11,028 nucleotides of DNA from an uncultured Altererythrobacter sp. (lineage in GTDB: Bacteria > Pseudomonadota > Alphaproteobacteria > Sphingomonadales > Sphingomonadaceae). Location of the stretch: assembly GCA_937950385.1 (NCBI GenBank), contig CALFEA010000127.1, positions 1 through 11,028 on the forward strand, read 5' to 3'. The notes below the pieces were generated by a model. It was not told the origin of the DNA, did no database searches, and saw nothing but the letters and a program-made list of their open reading frames with translations. The position numbers were made by a program, and so were the translations under genes. This document shows, piece by piece, positions 8,138 to 11,028 of the stretch. Position 1 is the stretch's first letter. Each line of letters begins with the position of its first letter.

Positions 8138-8797
8138 TTAAAAATTGCTTTCAGGGATGATAATTGTGTCGCCCGGCATCAGCAGGACGTTCGCGGAGCT
8201 ATCGCCTTTGCGCAGCAGATCAGACAGACGCAGGCGATATTCCTGGGACTTGCCGGTCTGGCGGTCTTGGCGGATCAGTTTGGAACGGTTGCCAGCGGCA
8301 AACTCACCAAGGCCCCCAACAGCGATCATCGCATCGAGCACTGTCATTTTGGCGCGATAGGGAATGGCCAATGGCTGCGCAGTCGAACCGACAACTTTGA
8401 CCTGTTGGTCAAAAGAGCCAACCGCCTCGTTTACAATGACCGAGACAATCGGGTTCTCAATATATTGCGACAATTGCAGGCGGATATCTTCTTGCAGCAT
8501 TGTCGGCGTCTTGCCCGCTGCTGGCATATCGCGAACCAATGGAATGGTCAGGCGGCCATCAGGCCGAACGCGGATTTTGTCAGCGGACAATTCTGGATTG
8601 CGCCAAACGTGAATGCTCAGCTCATCATTGGCGCCGATCACATATTCTTCGCTTTGCGAGCCTTGAACGGCTGACGCACTGGCGGCTGGCAGTTCGCGGT
8701 CAGTAACAGATGCACACCCACCCAGCAGCGTAAGCGCGGCAACGCCCGCAGTGCTTAAGTATGCTGCACGAGAAGAGGGTAACGAAAACTTGGCCAT
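8138..8797 (-). CDS. Outer-membrane polysaccharide export lipoprotein, Wza-like, XrtA-associated (TIGR03027-like)
   Basis: The product is 219 residues from ATG 8797; a GTG directly before it (8800) would add one residue. AAGGAT at 8806-8811 sits eight bases from the ATG and five from the GTG, which favours ATG. The signal peptide ends in the lipobox LLGG-Cys28, and the following Ala-Ser fits sorting to the outer membrane. The poly-export domain covers about 50-125 (YVIGANDELSIHVWRNPEL at its start) and an SLBB domain about 130-190, with the closing motif LLMPGDTIIIPES. The protein stops right after this, so it lacks the C-terminal amphipathic helix by which Wza crosses the outer membrane and the second SLBB domain. 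It probably forms the periplasmic part of the exit channel and needs a partner. It is the first gene after the 174-nt gap and likely the first of the EPS operon. Confidence 0.92.
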   Translation of the reverse strand: MAKFSLPSSRAAYLSTAGVAALTLLGGCASVTDRELPAASASAVQGSQSEEYVIGANDELSIHVWRNPELSADKIRVRPDGRLTIPLVRDMPAAGKTPTMLQEDIRLQLSQYIENPIVSVIVNEAVGSFDQQVKVVGSTAQPLAIPYRAKMTVLDAMIAVGGLGEFAAGNRSKLIRQDRQTGKSQEYRLRLSDLLRKGDSSANVLLMPGDTIIIPESNF

Positions 8798-8971
8798 CAC
8801 TTTATATCCTTGCCTTGGCAGGTGAGTGCGGGTGATTGCCGTAGGAGCTACCTACCGCCCCACGCTCACGGGAACAGGCGACACCCCTCGCCAAAAAGGG
8901 TGAACAAAGTGTTAGGATTGCTTTTATTCTAGGTGCTTATCCCAGATTGGGACAGGCTGTTGACGTTTTGT
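8798..8971 (-). promoter_or_regulatory. Intergenic leader of the EPS operon (probable promoter region)
   Basis: This 174-nt stretch is the only sizeable non-coding gap between genes in the window. It separates the ligase/decarboxylase unit from the eight-gene EPS run and holds no credible small gene. On the minus strand its upstream half (about 8901-8945) is AT-richer than the surrounding genes, and its downstream half carries a long inverted repeat. A TAGAAT hexamer (8926-8931) differs from the sigma-70 -10 consensus at one base, but the hexamer 17 bases upstream (TGTCCC) is a poor -35, so the exact promoter is not assigned. The claim of a promoter here rests mainly on position. Confidence 0.45.
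8822..8869 (-). repeat. Long imperfect inverted repeat: possible leader RNA hairpin or operator
   Basis: Arms 8822-8832 and 8859-8869 (minus strand GTGAGCGTGGG and CCCGCACTCAC) pair at ten of eleven positions in RNA, counting one G-U pair, with a single C-A mismatch. Nested inside is a second perfect 5-bp stem, 8841-8845 with 8851-8855 (GTAGG/CCTAC), around a 5-nt loop. The structure ends 24 nt before the start codon of the export gene and about 10 nt before its Shine-Dalgarno. No T-tract follows on either strand, so it is not a standard intrinsic terminator. It could act as a 5'-UTR structure affecting mRNA stability or translation, or as a DNA operator. Confidence 0.6.
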
Positions 8972-8979
8972 TTACGTCA
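8961..8979. repeat. Small inverted repeat spanning the decarboxylase stop codon
   Basis: TGACGT (8961-8966) and ACGTCA (8974-8979) form a perfect 6-bp inverted repeat with a 7-nt loop, and the TAA stop of the decarboxylase (8972-8974) falls at the edge of the loop. On the transcribed strand it is followed by ACAGCCTGTCCC rather than a run of T, so a rho-independent terminator is not supported; it may protect the 3' end of the upstream transcript or be chance. Confidence 0.35.
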
Positions 8980-10240
8980 GCGTTTCAGCAGCGGGGCCTT
9001 GACCCAAGAAACTGGCCGGAGAAGCGCTGGCACCGTAGGCTCCAGCGCAGAACACAGCGATGATGTCGCCAACATCAGCATGAGGTAACAGCGCTTTATC
9101 AGCCAGCCGGTCGAGCGGCGTGCACAGGCAGCCAACGACATTTACCTCTTCCAAACCATCACCGCCGGCATGATTAACAAAGTGATTTGCCACTGCGACA
9201 GGATAGTTGCGGCGCACCACTGTCCCAAAATTGCCGGATGCCGCCAGTTGGTGATGCAGCCCGCCATCGGTAATAAGGTAAACGGCATCATGGCTAATTT
9301 TACGGTCCACGATCTTTGTGAGGTAAACCCCTGATTCGCCGACAAGAAATCGGCCAAGCTCAATGCACAGATCGGTTTCGTTAAGGCTCTCGGGAAGGCA
9401 AGCAAAGCGCTGCTCCAAAGCCGCGCCAATACGCTCCAAATCGACCGGCTCATCACCGCTGAAATAGGGAATGCCAAAGCCGCCGCCCATATTGAGCTTG
9501 GGACAGTTAACGCCGATTTCACCAGAAAGTTTATCTGCCAAATTCAGGACATTGCCCTGCGTCTCTATCAAAGCCTCGCTATCGAGTGCTTGGCTTCCGG
9601 TGAAGATATGCAGCCCGCGATATTCAGCGCCGGCTGCAATGATTTCCTTCGCCAAGGCTGGCACACGGTCAGTGTCGAGACCGAAGGGCTTTGCCCCGCC
9701 GCCCATCTTCATGCCCGAACCGCGAAGCTCAAATTCCGGGTTCACACGGATCGCCATTTTGGGAACCACGCCGATACGTTCTGCAATTGCAAAAGTGCGC
9801 CTTGCCTCGCCTTCGCTTTCGCAATTGAGCGTGACGCCTGCGCGCACCGCCGCCTCCAGCTCATCATCGCGTTTACCTGGCCCGGCAAAACTGACGCGTG
9901 CAGGATCAAGCCCTGCGGCCTCAACCATCGCCAACTCGCCCGCAGATGCGATATCGAACCCATCCACCAGCGGCGCCATATGTTTGAGCACGGGTGCAAA
10001 TGGATTGGCCTTCACCGCATAATTGATACCCAGCCGCGCAGGCATAGCGGCGCGCAATTCGGCGATGCGATTGTCCAATTGGGCTTTGGAGTAGACGAAC
10101 AAAGGCGTGCGGCCCGCTTCTGTCACCAATGCGCTCGCTGTCTTGCCGCCAATCGCTAGCTCGCCACCAATCGCCTCAAAACCGGCAGGAATTGGGCCAA
10201 GCGGCTTATCTTTGCGTCTTGGCTTTTTAGCGGCGCTCAT
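8972..10240 (-). CDS. PLP-dependent decarboxylase, fold type III (ornithine/DAP decarboxylase-like), exosortase A-associated (TIGR03099-like)
   Basis: This 422-residue enzyme has the layout of group IV decarboxylases (DAP, ornithine, arginine). The PLP lysine is Lys77 in NYAVKAN; HIFTGSQ (211-217) supplies the histidine that stacks on the cofactor; GGGFG (252-256) binds the phosphate. Cys373 with Asp377 in CTPLD matches the C-x3-D substrate pair completed across the dimer, and Tyr402 in CAGAYG is the late PLP-contact tyrosine. The usual EPGR motif reads ELGR (294-297). The sequence fits the exosortase-associated subfamily, whose substrate is unknown; a basic amino acid or an acyl-amino acid is possible. 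It overlaps the ligase by ATGA and has AGGAG (10249-10253) eight bases before ATG 10240, so the two are made together. It probably supplies an amine for EPS or a linked metabolite (inference). Confidence 0.92.
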   Translation of the reverse strand: MSAAKKPRRKDKPLGPIPAGFEAIGGELAIGGKTASALVTEAGRTPLFVYSKAQLDNRIAELRAAMPARLGINYAVKANPFAPVLKHMAPLVDGFDIASAGELAMVEAAGLDPARVSFAGPGKRDDELEAAVRAGVTLNCESEGEARRTFAIAERIGVVPKMAIRVNPEFELRGSGMKMGGGAKPFGLDTDRVPALAKEIIAAGAEYRGLHIFTGSQALDSEALIETQGNVLNLADKLSGEIGVNCPKLNMGGGFGIPYFSGDEPVDLERIGAALEQRFACLPESLNETDLCIELGRFLVGESGVYLTKIVDRKISHDAVYLITDGGLHHQLAASGNFGTVVRRNYPVAVANHFVNHAGGDGLEEVNVVGCLCTPLDRLADKALLPHADVGDIIAVFCAGAYGASASPASFLGQGPAAETLT

Positions 10241-11028
10241 GCCGTAATCTCCTGATAAAGGGCCGTGCGGTCAATCTTACCATTGGGATTGAGCGGCATC
10301 GCAGCCTTCCAGTGATAATGCTTAGGATGCATAAAGTTTGGTAGTTCTTTGGCCAGAGCTTTTGCCAAGGCTTTGCTATCTTGCGTCTGCCCAGGCTCTG
10401 CTCGCACGACAAGATGCACGGCATGCCCCAATCGTTCATCAGGGATACCAAGCGCAATCGCTTCTGCAACCAATCCGCATGCCAGCGCCGCTTCTTCGAC
10501 TTCAGCCGGGCTGATCCGATTGCCTGCCGATTTGATCATCGCATCGCGGCGTCCCACGAAATAAAGCAATCCGTTGGCAGCGCGCCTCACCCGGTCGCCG
10601 GACCATACTGCTATGCCGCCATATTCTGATACGTCTGGGGCAGGTTTAAACCGCTGCGCTGTGCGCTCTTCATCTTGCCAATAGCCTTGCGCCACCAATG
10701 GCCCGCAATGCACCAGTTCGCCTTCTTCATCAGGCTTTGCCCGCTCGCCTGCATCAGTGATCACCAAAACCTCTGCAAAGGGGATCGCCGTGCCCATGGA
10801 TGTCGGGTGGGTATCGACCAGTTCAGGATCAAGGAAGGTAGAGCGAAACGCCTCTGTTAGACCGTACATTGGGAACAGGCGTGCATTAGGGAAGTCCTTA
10901 CGCAAATCGCGCACCAGATCTGTCGTTAGCGCGCCGCCGCTATTGGTTAAACGCCGCATCGAAGCTGCTGCTGCATTGCTCCATTCCAGCTCGGTCAATT
11001 GCACCCACAAGGGAGGAACCGCCGCCAA
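10237..11028 (-). CDS. AMP-forming acyl-CoA ligase, exosortase A-associated (TIGR03098-like), 5' part cut by window edge
   Basis: Only the C-terminal 264 codons are present; the frame is open to the right edge, and full-length relatives are about 500 residues. Numbering from the window edge, adenylate-forming motifs are clear: YGLTEA (55-60, motif A5), GELVHCGPLVAQGYW (103-117), SGDR (143-146, motif A7), GRRDAMIKSAGNRISPAEVE (159-178, motif A8) and NPNGKIDR (247-254) with the catalytic Lys251 of motif A10. It activates a carboxylic acid with ATP to acyl-AMP and passes it to CoA or a carrier protein. The N-terminal AMP-binding core (motifs A1-A4, which help set acid specificity) is outside the window, so the substrate cannot be judged. 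No carrier domain follows; the protein ends at ITA and overlaps the decarboxylase start by four bases. The family call rests on these motifs and on the neighbouring decarboxylase. Confidence 0.9.
   Translation of the reverse strand: MAAVPPLWVQLTELEWSNAAAASMRRLTNSGGALTTDLVRDLRKDFPNARLFPMYGLTEAFRSTFLDPELVDTHPTSMGTAIPFAEVLVITDAGERAKPDEEGELVHCGPLVAQGYWQDEERTAQRFKPAPDVSEYGGIAVWSGDRVRRAANGLLYFVGRRDAMIKSAGNRISPAEVEEAALACGLVAEAIALGIPDERLGHAVHLVVRAEPGQTQDSKALAKALAKELPNFMHPKHYHWKAAMPLNPNGKIDRTALYQEITA

Noticed and set aside
8847..8860. GG-N10-GC pattern resembling a sigma-54 promoter on the minus strand
   Set aside because: Only the GG/GC core and a few flanking bases fit the sigma-54 consensus, and the bases are part of the inverted repeat. 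Sigma-54 control of XrtA loci is known, but this site is too weak to call.
8940..8952. Short TCCCA/TGGGA inverted repeat as a terminator after the decarboxylase
   Set aside because: Stem of only 5 bp with a 3-nt loop and no T-run on the transcribed strand.
9471..10159. Two overlapping plus-strand frames (183 and 189 codons) opposite the decarboxylase
   Set aside because: Both are antisense to a motif-complete PLP enzyme and show no protein-like domain structure.

Overview
The window is a single-direction gene cluster: all ten recognisable genes lie on the minus strand. They match, gene for gene, the exopolysaccharide (EPS) locus that accompanies exosortase A (XrtA)/PEP-CTERM protein sorting in Gram-negative bacteria. 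The moderately GC-rich coding sequence, the gene order and the protein styles suggest an alphaproteobacterium of the Sphingomonadales (Erythrobacter/Sphingomonas-like). The host call is an inference from family resemblance; there is no rRNA gene to confirm it.

Reading in the direction of transcription (right to left), a first unit holds the C-terminal half of an AMP-forming acyl-CoA ligase (cut by the right edge) and a PLP-dependent decarboxylase, joined by an ATGA overlap. A 174-nt gap follows, with a strong imperfect inverted repeat just upstream of the next gene's Shine-Dalgarno. This is the only sizeable gap and the probable start of a second unit. That unit runs: outer-membrane export lipoprotein, Wzz/GNVR-type chain-length determinant, cytoplasmic tyrosine autokinase, large outer-membrane beta-barrel protein, GspA/ExeA-like AAA ATPase, polysaccharide deacetylase (CE4 with DUF3473-like tail), FemAB-like acyl/aminoacyl transferase, and the N-terminal 240 residues of a GT4 glycosyltransferase cut by the left edge. 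Spacings are 15, 11, 5, 23, -1, -4 and 12 nt, so these eight genes look like one translationally coupled operon. Each start has a plausible Shine-Dalgarno, usually inside the end of the preceding gene.

Together the genes describe synthesis and export of an extracellular polysaccharide. The glycosyltransferase builds it, the chain-length determinant and kinase control polymerisation and export, the lipoprotein and probably the beta-barrel form the outer-membrane exit, and the deacetylase and FemAB-like enzyme tailor the sugar. The ligase/decarboxylase pair probably makes a small acyl or amine building block. The exosortase itself, any PEP-CTERM substrate, a flippase and a polymerase are not in the window; the exosortase probably lies beyond the left edge.

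The system is known as a family but biochemically poorly understood. I see no tRNA, rRNA, CRISPR array, insertion sequence or phage gene. The most open points are the structured leader, the deacetylase-FemAB coupling, the short exporter paired with an unassigned barrel protein, and the substrate of the decarboxylase/ligase pair.
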